Below, piece by piece: positions 1 to 5,287 of a stretch of 5,397 nucleotides of DNA. The DNA lies in the NCBI GenBank assembly GCA_021817025.1, contig JAKAWF010000263.1, positions 1 to 5,397 on the forward strand. The letters are read 5' to 3'. Position 1 is the stretch's first letter. Every line of letters starts with the position of its first letter. This DNA is from a bacterium. GTDB lineage: Bacteria > Chloroflexota > Dormibacteria > UBA8260 > Bog-877. The notes under the pieces are model-generated. The model had not been told where the DNA came from. It saw only the letters and a program-made list of their open reading frames with translations, and did no database searches. The translations under genes and the position numbers were made by a program.

Positions 1-35
1 AACATCGGTGTCCCAACGGAACGGCACTCCTCGGG

Positions 36-42
36 AAGGGAG
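36..42 (+). promoter_or_regulatory. Shine-Dalgarno site of the hydrolase gene
   Basis: AAGGGAG lies three bases before the ATG at 46. It is a purine-rich match to the anti-Shine-Dalgarno sequence and is the best ribosome-binding site in the window. It decides the start codon of the hydrolase. The spacing is slightly short but workable. Confidence 0.6.
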
Positions 43-288
43 ACCATGGAGCTCGGACTCGCCCACCTGCTCGACAGCGGATCGGCCGCCCACGTCGAGG
101 ATATCTGTGCTTTCAATGCTGCTGTGCAGGCGGCGGGCGATCAGCCTCGTGCTGACCTGTCCACTCCCGAGGGCCTGCGTAGGGCGCGCAGTCAGCTGAG
201 CACCAGGCCCCCCAGCCCACGTGCCGTCGAGCGCATCGCCCGCTTCGATGAGCGCGAAGTCCCGGTGAGGATCATCACGCCCGAGCAG

Positions 289-298
289 GGCCAGGCCC
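289..298. repeat. Target-site duplication, left copy
   Basis: GGCCAGGCCC here is repeated exactly at 1796-1805 on the other side of the IS. Because the flank is rich in G and C runs, the boundary is ambiguous. The duplication is 10 bp if the IS ends in CAATGG, or 8 bp (290-297 and 1797-1804) if it ends in CCAATGG. Both lie in the range known for IS4-family elements. The coding frame requires exactly one copy to be removed. Confidence 0.85.
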
Positions 299-315
299 CA
301 ATGGCATTAAGTTAA
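298..315. repeat. IS terminal inverted repeat, left end in window
   Basis: CCAATGGCATTAAGTTAA is the exact reverse complement of 1779-1796. This is the end distal to the transposase start. The TAA at 312-314 (minus strand) that closes the ancestral transposase frame lies inside it. Confidence 0.9.
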
Positions 316-518
316 AGTGGCATCGGCATCGACCAGAACCTGATTACCGTGAGCGGAGTCAGCCTGGCTGATTGGCCGGGCTTGCGGGTCTTGTAGCGGC
401 CGCCGGGCCGCTTGGTCTCTCGCGCGTAGCGGCGGCCCGGACGTTTGGGGACCAGGTTTCGCTTGCAGGTGATCTCTGATGCCAAGTCGGCGAGCAGATC
501 CTCAAGTCGCCGAGGGGG
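312..518 (-). pseudogene. Frameshifted C-terminal tail of the IS4 transposase
   Basis: On the minus strand, the frame one base away from the main transposase ORF stays open from the T5C5 run to TAA at 312-314, giving 68 codons. It begins FPPRRLEDLLADLASEITCK after the joined Phe and continues into a strongly basic stretch with RRYARETKRPGGRYKTRK. A basic tail like this, following a FPP or FPPRR junction, is what I expect at the end of actinobacterial IS4 transposases. Removing one T from the run joins it to the main ORF and gives a 479-residue protein. The main frame stops at 502-504 after only five further residues. The tail is therefore either cut off by an indel or made by +1 frameshifting. 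Confidence 0.75.
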
Positions 519-1752
519 AAAAAGACCCGGAATCGCTGATCCGACCGCGGATCGCGTCCCGGGTGCGGGTGAAAGAGACTCGTCCCGGGTCCAGCCCGCT
601 GTGGCTGGCAGCCTGGCTGATAAGCGTGCGGATGGCCTGGTAGCAGCAGAGCATGGCGTAGATCTCCTGGCGGATCATGTCCGGGCTCTTGGACCGCAGC
701 ACTACCGCGGCGCCGCCGCGCAGGGAGGTCTCAAGCTCACGAAAGCAGGTCTCGAGCTGCCAGCGGGAGGCATAAGCTGCCGCGGCCTGCTCAGCTGAGA
801 GCACCGCGGGGTCGAGGACGTCGGTGACAAGGGTGAAGGCCTCTGATGCTTGGCTAGCGTCATGGCTTTCCACGCTGTACTTGATGACCCGCACGGTGAT
901 ACCGGGGATGTCCTTGGCCTCAGCGCCTTTGCGGCGCATCCGGCGCGACACTGCCGGGTCGGCGACCCGGGACAGGTAGGTCCCATCGGCCAGCACGTCG
1001 AGGACCGGCAGGCTGATGTCGCTCTTGGCCCGCCACAGCAGGTGTATACCGCGATCTAGGACGTCTTTCGCCAGGCCGTGGGACAAAAAGTTGCGGTCGG
1101 CCAGCAGCAGGTCTCCGGGCGAGAGCTTTCCGAGCAGCTGGCGGGTCAGCGGCTGCTCCCCGGTGCCAAGGCCCGAGGTGGTCGCGGCCAAGACCGCCCG
1201 CGTCCCGCATTCCCCGAGGGCGACAACGCGTATCTGGGGGAACGGGCCGCGGCGCTCGCCGTTTCCCGGGTAACCGAACTCCGCGGCGTTCTCGTCGGTG
1301 TCGGGCAGGTCCAGGCACATCTCCTCGACTGCGACGAGGCGCATACCGGAGATGAACGCCGGTCCGGACTCCTCTCCCGCCAGTGGCCCGGCCACCTCCT
1401 CCAAAAGGCGCTCCATCACCTGCCAGCCGAGCCGCTGGCGCGCGTAGGTGATCGCCGCCGGGCTCGGCTGCATTCCGAGCGCGAGCCGCTCCCGGAACCT
1501 CTTCGCCCAGTCCAAGCCCGCGACCAGCTTGTTCCACACCTCGCCGTAGCCGGACTGGAAGAACAGCACCATCGCCAGCAGGAAGTAGACCACCACCCGG
1601 GCCGGCAGCGCACGCTTGCGCTGCTCTTGGACGCCGGCCTCGCTCACCACCCGGTCCACCAGCTCTGAGGGGAACACCTTTGCGAGCACCCCGACGCCGA
1701 TCCGGTCCGCCAGCCGGTCGCCAGCGACTACCTGCTGCCCTGGTCTGGCCAT
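502..1752 (-). CDS. IS4-family DDE transposase, C-terminally truncated by a frameshift
   Basis: This cut-and-paste transposase would act on the terminal repeats of its own element. Residues about 11-110 form the IS4-type N-terminal domain (LADRIGVGVLAKVFP, then LPARVVVYFLLAMVLF). The DDE domain follows, with LLLADRNF giving the second acidic residue Asp219. YASRWQLETCFRELE gives the Y-x2-R-x3-E signature with Glu334. The usual Lys of this signature is Glu341. The first catalytic position, normally Asp in a DG(T/M) motif, reads Glu143 in VEEMCLDLPDT. The ATG at 1752 is chosen because the family N-terminus begins there; no good ribosome-binding site precedes it, and an 8-bp hairpin sits just upstream. 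The ORF is 416 residues, against 479 if the frameshift at 514-523 is repaired. Identity as an IS4 transposase is secure. Activity is doubtful. Confidence 0.88.
   Translation of the reverse strand: MARPGQQVVAGDRLADRIGVGVLAKVFPSELVDRVVSEAGVQEQRKRALPARVVVYFLLAMVLFFQSGYGEVWNKLVAGLDWAKRFRERLALGMQPSPAAITYARQRLGWQVMERLLEEVAGPLAGEESGPAFISGMRLVAVEEMCLDLPDTDENAAEFGYPGNGERRGPFPQIRVVALGECGTRAVLAATTSGLGTGEQPLTRQLLGKLSPGDLLLADRNFLSHGLAKDVLDRGIHLLWRAKSDISLPVLDVLADGTYLSRVADPAVSRRMRRKGAEAKDIPGITVRVIKYSVESHDASQASEAFTLVTDVLDPAVLSAEQAAAAYASRWQLETCFRELETSLRGGAAVVLRSKSPDMIRQEIYAMLCCYQAIRTLISQAASHSGLDPGRVSFTRTRDAIRGRISDSGSFSPSAT
514..523 (-). other. T5C5 homopolymer run at the transposase frameshift point
   Basis: On the coding (minus) strand the run reads TTTTTCCCCC. 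The main frame crosses it as TCT TTT TCC CCC TCG and stops five codons later. Dropping one base gives TCT TTT CCC CCT CGG and enters the long C-terminal frame. The interval from 1752 to 312 is 1441 bases, one more than a multiple of three, consistent with one inserted base. Runs like this are prone to indels and sequencing error, and CCC-N contexts can also support +1 ribosomal slippage. Confidence 0.7.
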
Positions 1753-1758
1753 GAAGGC

Positions 1759-1780
1759 AAGCTTACATGCTTGTAAGCTT
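1759..1780. other. Hairpin between IS end and transposase start
   Basis: AAGCTTAC (1759-1766) and GTAAGCTT (1773-1780) are perfect reverse complements around a 6-base loop. The structure lies in the transposase leader, seven bases before its ATG, and touches the terminal repeat. Several IS elements use such a hairpin to block translation of transcripts entering from outside. That role here is inferred. Confidence 0.5.
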
Positions 1781-1796
1781 AACTTAATGCCATTGG
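1779..1796. repeat. IS terminal inverted repeat, transposase-proximal end
   Basis: TTAACTTAATGCCATTGG is the exact reverse complement of 298-315. It overlaps the foot of the hairpin at 1759-1780. Its ATG (1787-1789) is in frame with the downstream hydrolase fragment. Confidence 0.9.
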
Positions 1797-1805
1797 GCCA
1801 GGCCC
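1796..1805. repeat. Target-site duplication, right copy
   Basis: GGCCAGGCCC matches 289-298 exactly. Position 1796 corresponds to 289 in the uninterrupted gene, an offset of 1507 bases. Removing that length restores the hydrolase frame. Confidence 0.85.
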
Positions 1806-2482
1806 GGGCCGCTTACCTGCAGATCCACGGAGGAGGGTTCTACATGGACTCGGCCGCTCGAAGTGACGCCCGCAACGCCGCCTTGGCCGATGCCGTCGGG
1901 ATTGCGGTGGTGAGCGTCGACTACCGCCTCGCCCCCGAACATCCCTGGCCGGCAGCCCCTGATGACTGTGAGACGGCTGCCATGTGGCTGGTGGAGCAAG
2001 CCGAGGAGTCGTTCGGGACGTCTCACCTGCTGATCGGCGGGGCATCAGCAGGAGCCAACCTGGCCGCGGCGACGCTTTTTCGCCTGCGGGACCAAGGCAA
2101 GGTCCAGCCCTTCGCCGGTGCCGTCCTCCAGTTCGGTGCCTTCGACCTAAGTGGCCGATCGCCGAGCGGGCGCATGTACGCCGACGAGTGGTTCATCGAG
2201 GCCTACGCCGGCCACGTGTCTGATCTCACCAACCCGGACGTCTCCCCGCTCTACGGCGACCTCCGAGGCCGCCCGCCAGTCCTGCTGGTGGTGGGCGCCT
2301 TGGACATCCTGCTCGAAGACAGCCTCGCTATGGCAGGGCGTCTCTCAGCCGCTGGCAACGAAGTCGACCTGCGGGTGTACCCCGAGTCCCCCCACGCATT
2401 CACCTCCTTCCAGACAGGGATGGCAACCGCCGCCATCAACGGAATCGAGGAATGGCTCACCGCCCGCCTAGTCGAGCGGTAA
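1796..2482 (+). pseudogene. Alpha/beta hydrolase (HSL/family IV esterase type), C-terminal fragment
   Basis: This is the catalytic portion of the split hydrolase, 225 codons after the duplicated target copy. Numbered in the 309-residue reconstructed protein, it shows the HGGG oxyanion motif at 92-95, DYRLAPEHPWPAA at 123-135, the nucleophile elbow GASAG with Ser165, Asp251 in GALDILLEDS and His281 in SPHAF. These are the expected catalytic triad and motifs of the hormone-sensitive-lipase group. The elbow has Ala where the family usually has Asp (GDSAG). All catalytic residues are intact, so only the insertion explains loss of function. An ATG from the IS repeat (1787) or the in-frame ATG at 1844 could start a truncated product, but neither has a convincing ribosome-binding site, and 1844 would lose the oxyanion motif. 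A hairpin follows the stop codon directly. Confidence 0.88.
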
Positions 2483-2483
2483 C

Positions 2484-2498
2484 TGCCCGATACGGGCA
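2484..2498 (+). terminator. Hairpin directly after the hydrolase stop
   Basis: TGCCCG-ATA-CGGGCA is a perfect 6-bp stem with a 3-base loop starting one base after the TAA at 2480-2482. It has no T tract, as is common in high-GC actinobacteria. Its position suggests a terminator, and it is too short to be certain. Confidence 0.45.
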
Positions 2499-2529
2499 TC
2501 GAGTACGGAGTCGGCCGAGCTCCACACGA

Positions 2530-2584
2530 CCTTTCCTCCGGAAGGGTGCATGCGTCCCTCGTGCGCTCCCTACCGGCGGTAGGG
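2530..2584. terminator. Two further hairpins in the hydrolase 3' region
   Basis: The first hairpin (2530-2546) pairs CCTTTCC with GGAAGGG around TCC, with one G-T pair. The second (2568-2584) is a perfect 7-bp stem, CCCTACC-GGC-GGTAGGG. Neither has a T tract. With the hairpin at 2484-2498 they form a cluster of compact GC-rich stems between two plus-strand genes, most simply read as termination or transcript-end stabilisation. The rest of 2483-2772 shows no gene I can support. Confidence 0.4.
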
Positions 2585-2772
2585 GCGAGGCCCACGACAT
2601 AGCGCCTGTGTTCATAGGGGACACCCGCCGCGATCGAGGTTACGGCGGCTACTCAGGCGACGCCCGAATGCCCTTCGGCGAGAACAAAGATCCGTCGACA
2701 CCACCACCTGCACTTCATTTGCACCGTCGGCGCCGCAGTATGCTTGAGTAGCCTGATCTCATTCCTACTTCG

Positions 2773-3465
2773 ATGGACCCGATTGCCTACGAGCAGCTGA
2801 TCACGCCCGACGAGCGCAGCCAGGCGTTCGGACCGCGGGTGTCTGCGGAGCGGTGGCTTCAGATGATGCAGGATGGTCTCGGCCGGCTCGATCTCGTTGG
2901 CGGTGTCGGACCCAACACCAAGCAGAGTTTTGAGCGGCTCCGTACCCTCTTCTGTTACGGATTGCTCTGCTATGACCTCTTCACTGTCGTCGACGACTTG
3001 TCGCTCCTGCTGCTGGAACAGGCCCTCGGTGAGCGCTTCGTCGAGTACTACGGTGGACGCGTACCGCTGGTTCACATAGATGGCCGCACCGACGAAATCG
3101 CCGTGCACGGCTTCCAGCAGGTATACGACGCGCTAAGCCGTGACGGCGGTCACCGCAAGGGTTGGAAGCTGAGAGCATCACCTGGCACCAACATGTATTT
3201 CCGTGGCTCACTCGATCACCTTCTCTCCTGGGCGCGGAAGGTAGGACTGCTGAAGGGCCAGCGGAGTCGTGTAATGGAGCGCCTGCTGGTGAAAATGCGC
3301 CACCGGGTAGCCCATCCTCACGGCTACTCCTTGACCATGCCGGGTCAAACTGCTCTGAGCGACCTGAGCGCCTTCATCAACCAGTTGTGGGGCGCGCCTA
3401 CCCAGTTTGCGATGCGACTCTCAGCGGTCGGTGCAGGTCGGTTCGCGAAAAGGGTGGGGCGCTGA
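2773..3465 (+). CDS. HEPN-like helical protein of unknown function, candidate RNase or defence component
   Basis: I do not recognise an exact family. The 230-residue protein looks soluble and helical, with no signal peptide. An aromatic and leucine-rich helical region (about 57-92, with FCYGLLCYDLF and DDLSLLLLEQAL) precedes a variable middle. The C-terminal part (about 145-210) contains MRHRVAHPHGYSLTMP and ends in a helix with FINQLWG. R176-x4-H181 fits the HEPN signature, usually written R-N-x-x-x-H, with His in the Asn position. In HEPN proteins this Arg and His can form an RNase active site, seen in toxins and anti-phage effectors, although many members only bind RNA. The ATG at 2773 is the only ordinary start after the in-frame TAG at 2749-2751. 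It has no ribosome-binding site, so the transcript may be leaderless. The gene stands alone, with 290 bases before it and over 400 after. HEPN assignment rests on one motif and general style. Confidence 0.7.
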   Translation: MDPIAYEQLITPDERSQAFGPRVSAERWLQMMQDGLGRLDLVGGVGPNTKQSFERLRTLFCYGLLCYDLFTVVDDLSLLLLEQALGERFVEYYGGRVPLVHIDGRTDEIAVHGFQQVYDALSRDGGHRKGWKLRASPGTNMYFRGSLDHLLSWARKVGLLKGQRSRVMERLLVKMRHRVAHPHGYSLTMPGQTALSDLSAFINQLWGAPTQFAMRLSAVGAGRFAKRVGR

Positions 3466-3521
3466 CGCCAGACCGGCACAGTTCGTTATCCCAGCGGCGC
3501 ACCGACTCCCTGACAACAAGT

Positions 3522-3537
3522 CCCGGAACGTTCTGGG
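3522..3537. promoter_or_regulatory. Near-perfect 16-bp palindrome
   Basis: CCCGGAACGTTCTGGG is self-complementary over 16 bases except for one G-T pair (3525 with 3534), and has no loop. Uninterrupted palindromes like this can be dimeric operator sites. It lies 57 bases after the HEPN-like gene with no promoter visible beside it, so a regulatory role is only a possibility. Confidence 0.25.
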
Positions 3538-3728
3538 CTCTGGTACGCAGGCGGAGTCTTTTAGCGCTCATATGCCAGAACACTGGATATCTGGAGCTGG
3601 TTGAGACCCTGTCGTTGACGTAGCCGACGAGAGATCTTGGACCCGCCAACGACTCGTTATCTGGAGTATGTCGCAGAGGTCTTGCTTTTTGGCATCTGCG
3701 GGAGTATACGAGGAAGAGACGAACGTCT

Positions 3729-3843
3729 GTACGGGGTATCCCCTTAACTAGACCTGCGGCCAGCGGTAGCGGCTGGTCAGGTAGTCCTGCCCAGAAGCAC
3801 CACACGATGTCGTAGCCGGTGTACTCAAGTGGATACCCCGTAC
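3729..3843. repeat. 115-bp block closed by a perfect 13-bp inverted repeat
   Basis: GTACGGGGTATCC (3729-3741) is the exact reverse complement of GGATACCCCGTAC (3831-3843). Similarity continues imperfectly inward (8 of 12 positions) and outward (about 7 of 13). The 89-base interior holds a 7-bp stem with one G-T pair and a 7-base loop (3758-3778), and a small CAGG/CCTG hairpin (3778-3789). It could be a structured RNA, a paired binding site, or the ends of a small decayed mobile element. No flanking target duplication is evident. No known RNA family is recognised. Confidence 0.5.
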
Positions 3844-3878
3844 GTATGTTTGACTAATCAATATCGGGGGCGCCCCGG

Positions 3879-4217
3879 ATGCAAGTCCAACGGGTTGTGA
3901 TGCCGATTCCGGACTTCTGCACGCGTGTTCAGCGCGCACGCTGTGACCTTACCCAGGGACCGGAGGTCGAGTGGGACCTGCTAGAACCGTCGTTCGGGAT
4001 CATGCGTTGGCGGCGTCTATACCAGCCGGACGAGGCACAGATGAGACACTATGGATGCGTGAACGTATTGTCACGAGAGGGCACTAGTCGACCCCCGTCC
4101 GCCGCTCACGTGGCCGGCCCGCTGTTACAGGCGGTGAGTCCGCTGTTGCCACTAGCCTCCTGGCCCACAGAACGAGAGCGGCGCGCTGAACTGGGCCACG
4201 TTTGGCGGCCGCTGTGA
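3879..4217 (+). CDS. Unrecognised 112-residue ORF, coupled to the YaaC-like gene
   Basis: I do not recognise this protein. The predicted product is 112 residues, arginine- and proline-rich, with no signal peptide or membrane segment. The ATG at 3879 follows a GGGGG run eight bases upstream, a weak ribosome-binding site, and the in-frame TAA at 3855-3857 limits extension. ATG 3900 is an alternative start. The main argument that it is real is its end: TGA at 4215-4217 overlaps GTG at 4214 as GTGA, the classic layout for translational coupling. A stretch near residues 24-37 (LTQGPEVEWDLLEP) loosely recalls the N-terminus of IS5-type transposases, so a chance ORF or decayed transposase remnant is possible. 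One TTA codon lies at 4125-4127. Confidence 0.4.
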   Translation: MQVQRVVMPIPDFCTRVQRARCDLTQGPEVEWDLLEPSFGIMRWRRLYQPDEAQMRHYGCVNVLSREGTSRPPSAAHVAGPLLQAVSPLLPLASWPTERERRAELGHVWRPL

Positions 4218-5287
4218 ATCCGGTCTGGCAACGACTGTCTCTGTTTGAGTCGCGAGACATCCTCGCCTCTCGGTTCTCGGACCGCCATGGTCGACACCTA
4301 GGTCCGGCGAAAGCTAGAGAAATATCCTCGCACGTCGCCCAAGCTCGCCAGTACTATGAGTCAAGCTTCCAAGCAAACTCTTTGACACGTCCGCTACTCT
4401 TGTATTATGGATGCCTGTCGCTCGCAAGAGGACTCGCCCTCTTTGCCTCACCGAACCTGAGAGAGACCAGTCTTAGTCCGGGACACGGACTCCGTGCCGA
4501 CTGGACCCGAGTACTCAACACAGGCGCCAAACTCGAAGAGCTTCAGATAAAGATTAGTAATGCAGGAACATTCCAGGAGCTTCAGAACGCTACCGGCCCG
4601 AGAGAGCGAGTCCGGGTAATTTCTGTGCCGTTCCCGAACCAGGCCTGGGCGACGGAGTCGGGTAGTGGAACGGCCACATGGGGTCGACACGTACGTTTCG
4701 GCGACGTTATCAGCCGCATCCCCAGTGCCCTGGAGGTCTACCAGGAGTCCCTCGGCGAGGAGGCACACTGTTTCCCAGCGACACAGTCAACATTGGCACA
4801 TGGAACGCCACAGGAGCAGACCGACGTAATCATTCTCCCATCCGCGATTGGGCTGCCAACAGATACCCATATCAGAGAGGAGCTTGTTCTACCGGAGCAG
4901 GTTGTTATCAGATCGTCCTCTCAGTTCTTCAGCATAGTCTGTCAGCACCTGAGCTTTCGCATTCAACGGCATCCATCTCACCCTGACTTCCATGCATATG
5001 AGTCTCCGCTGATGCGGCTAGATCCAGTTGAGCAATCTTCACCCTATATTATTCATCCATTTTACGTGGCAAGTCTTATCAACGGCGACTTGAAGTTCAC
5101 AACTGTTGAGCTCTTATACCTAACCGCATTCGCACTGGGGACGCTAGTTCGCTATCACCCAACGTACTTGGCGACTATCCGGAGCCATGGCCTCGGAGAT
5201 AAGTATTCGCCGATCATTCAGCACCTAACAGATATTGTAGAAGCTGAGTTTCCTGCTAGAACGCTTGCGCACTTCTCAATCGGATGA
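4214..5287 (+). CDS. YaaC-like protein
   Basis: This protein of about 357 residues resembles the YaaC-like family named after Bacillus subtilis YaaC, whose function is unknown as far as I know. In numbering from the TTG at 4202, the N-terminal hallmark lies at residues 46-98: VAQARQYYESS, then RPLLLYYGCLSLARGLALF, then GHGL. The C-terminal hallmark (about 280-355) includes PYIIHPFYVASLI, LLYLTAFALGTLVRYHP and EFPARTLAHF. The middle is variable. There is no signal peptide, and the hydrophobic helices look like a soluble helical core. GTG 4214 is preferred because GGCGG sits five bases upstream and it overlaps the previous stop codon as GTGA. TTG 4202 would add four residues. Codon use is far more AT-tolerant than in the hydrolase, with TTA at 5114-5116, suggesting horizontal transfer. 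The next ORF starts directly at its stop codon. Confidence 0.75.
   Translation: MNPVWQRLSLFESRDILASRFSDRHGRHLGPAKAREISSHVAQARQYYESSFQANSLTRPLLLYYGCLSLARGLALFASPNLRETSLSPGHGLRADWTRVLNTGAKLEELQIKISNAGTFQELQNATGPRERVRVISVPFPNQAWATESGSGTATWGRHVRFGDVISRIPSALEVYQESLGEEAHCFPATQSTLAHGTPQEQTDVIILPSAIGLPTDTHIREELVLPEQVVIRSSSQFFSIVCQHLSFRIQRHPSHPDFHAYESPLMRLDPVEQSSPYIIHPFYVASLINGDLKFTTVELLYLTAFALGTLVRYHPTYLATIRSHGLGDKYSPIIQHLTDIVEAEFPARTLAHFSIG

Larger units (their letters stand above)
46..315 (+). pseudogene. Alpha/beta hydrolase (HSL/family IV esterase type), N-terminal fragment, cut by IS
   Basis: This is the first 84 codons of a carboxylester-hydrolase-like protein. True coding sequence ends around 298. 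The last five codons to the stop at 313-315 come from the IS end. The fragment holds the helical N-terminal cap typical of the family and the first beta strands (EVPVRIITPEQ), but no catalytic residues. The ATG at 46 is chosen because AAGGGAG precedes it. Joining 46-297 to 1805-2482, with one target copy removed, gives an uninterrupted 309-residue frame of normal family length, so this piece and the one at 1796-2482 were one gene. The fragment alone cannot be catalytic. It could be expressed as an 89-residue peptide but is most likely non-functional. The original substrate, some small ester or lactone, cannot be told from the sequence. Confidence 0.85.
299..1795 (-). mobile_element. IS4-family insertion sequence inside a hydrolase gene
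   Basis: This is a complete element of about 1497 bp (1499 bp with the alternative boundary). It carries one transposase gene on the minus strand and is bounded by 18-bp perfect inverted repeats. Direct copies of GGCCAGGCCC flank it. The transposase resembles IS4-family DDE proteins of actinobacteria, with an IS4-type N-terminal domain followed by a DDE domain. The stop codon of the ancestral transposase frame (312-314) lies inside the left repeat, so the element is compact and has no passenger gene. Perfect repeats and target copies suggest a fairly recent insertion, yet the transposase is frameshifted. It may therefore have been moved by a sister copy, or have decayed after arrival. I cannot assign an ISfinder name. 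Confidence 0.9.
3466..3878. other. Intergenic stretch without a convincing gene
   Basis: No reading frame here has a plausible start, ribosome-binding site and recognisable protein. The longest frames on both strands run into the HEPN-like gene and have low-complexity or arbitrary translations. The stretch holds a near-palindrome at 3522-3537 and a structured 115-bp block at 3729-3843. TTGACT at 3850-3855 resembles a -35 hexamer, but I see no matching -10 at the right distance. Composition is less GC-rich than the hydrolase region, in keeping with accessory DNA. Confidence 0.5.

Noticed and set aside
445..1668. Plus-strand open frames across the IS (445-798, 850-1059, 1016-1273, 1078-1668)
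   Set aside because: They lie antisense to the transposase and reflect GC-rich codon bias. Their translations are arginine- and alanine-rich with no recognisable domain, while the minus-strand frame matches a known transposase.
1616..1795. The plus-strand frame of the hydrolase fragment extending back into the IS to 1616
   Set aside because: Residues before 1796 are antisense to the transposase N-terminus and the IS end, so they are not part of the hydrolase.
2653..3108. 151-residue minus-strand frame
   Set aside because: It is antisense to the HEPN-like gene for most of its length and has no recognisable domain or start context.
3162..3623. 153-residue plus-strand frame overlapping the HEPN-like gene
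   Set aside because: Most of it is an alternative frame of the HEPN-like gene, and the remainder shows no recognisable protein.
3398..3805. 135-residue minus-strand frame
   Set aside because: It overlaps the end of the HEPN-like gene and half of the 115-bp inverted-repeat block. It has no ribosome-binding site, and the translation looks arbitrary.
3729..3843. Retron-type non-coding RNA, because terminal inverted repeats flank internal hairpins
   Set aside because: No reverse transcriptase is present in the window, and the neighbouring ORFs do not resemble one. The shape alone is not enough.
3861..3910. tRNA-like stretch (CGCCCCGG followed by GCAAGTCCAACGGG)
   Set aside because: No T-loop GTTCGA-type motif, no cloverleaf and no anticodon arm can be drawn.
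3945..3995. IS5-type transposase remnant, from DLTQGPEVEWDLLEP
   Set aside because: The resemblance is limited to a few residues with an insertion, and no further IS5 sequence follows. It is kept only as an alternative in the ORF entry.
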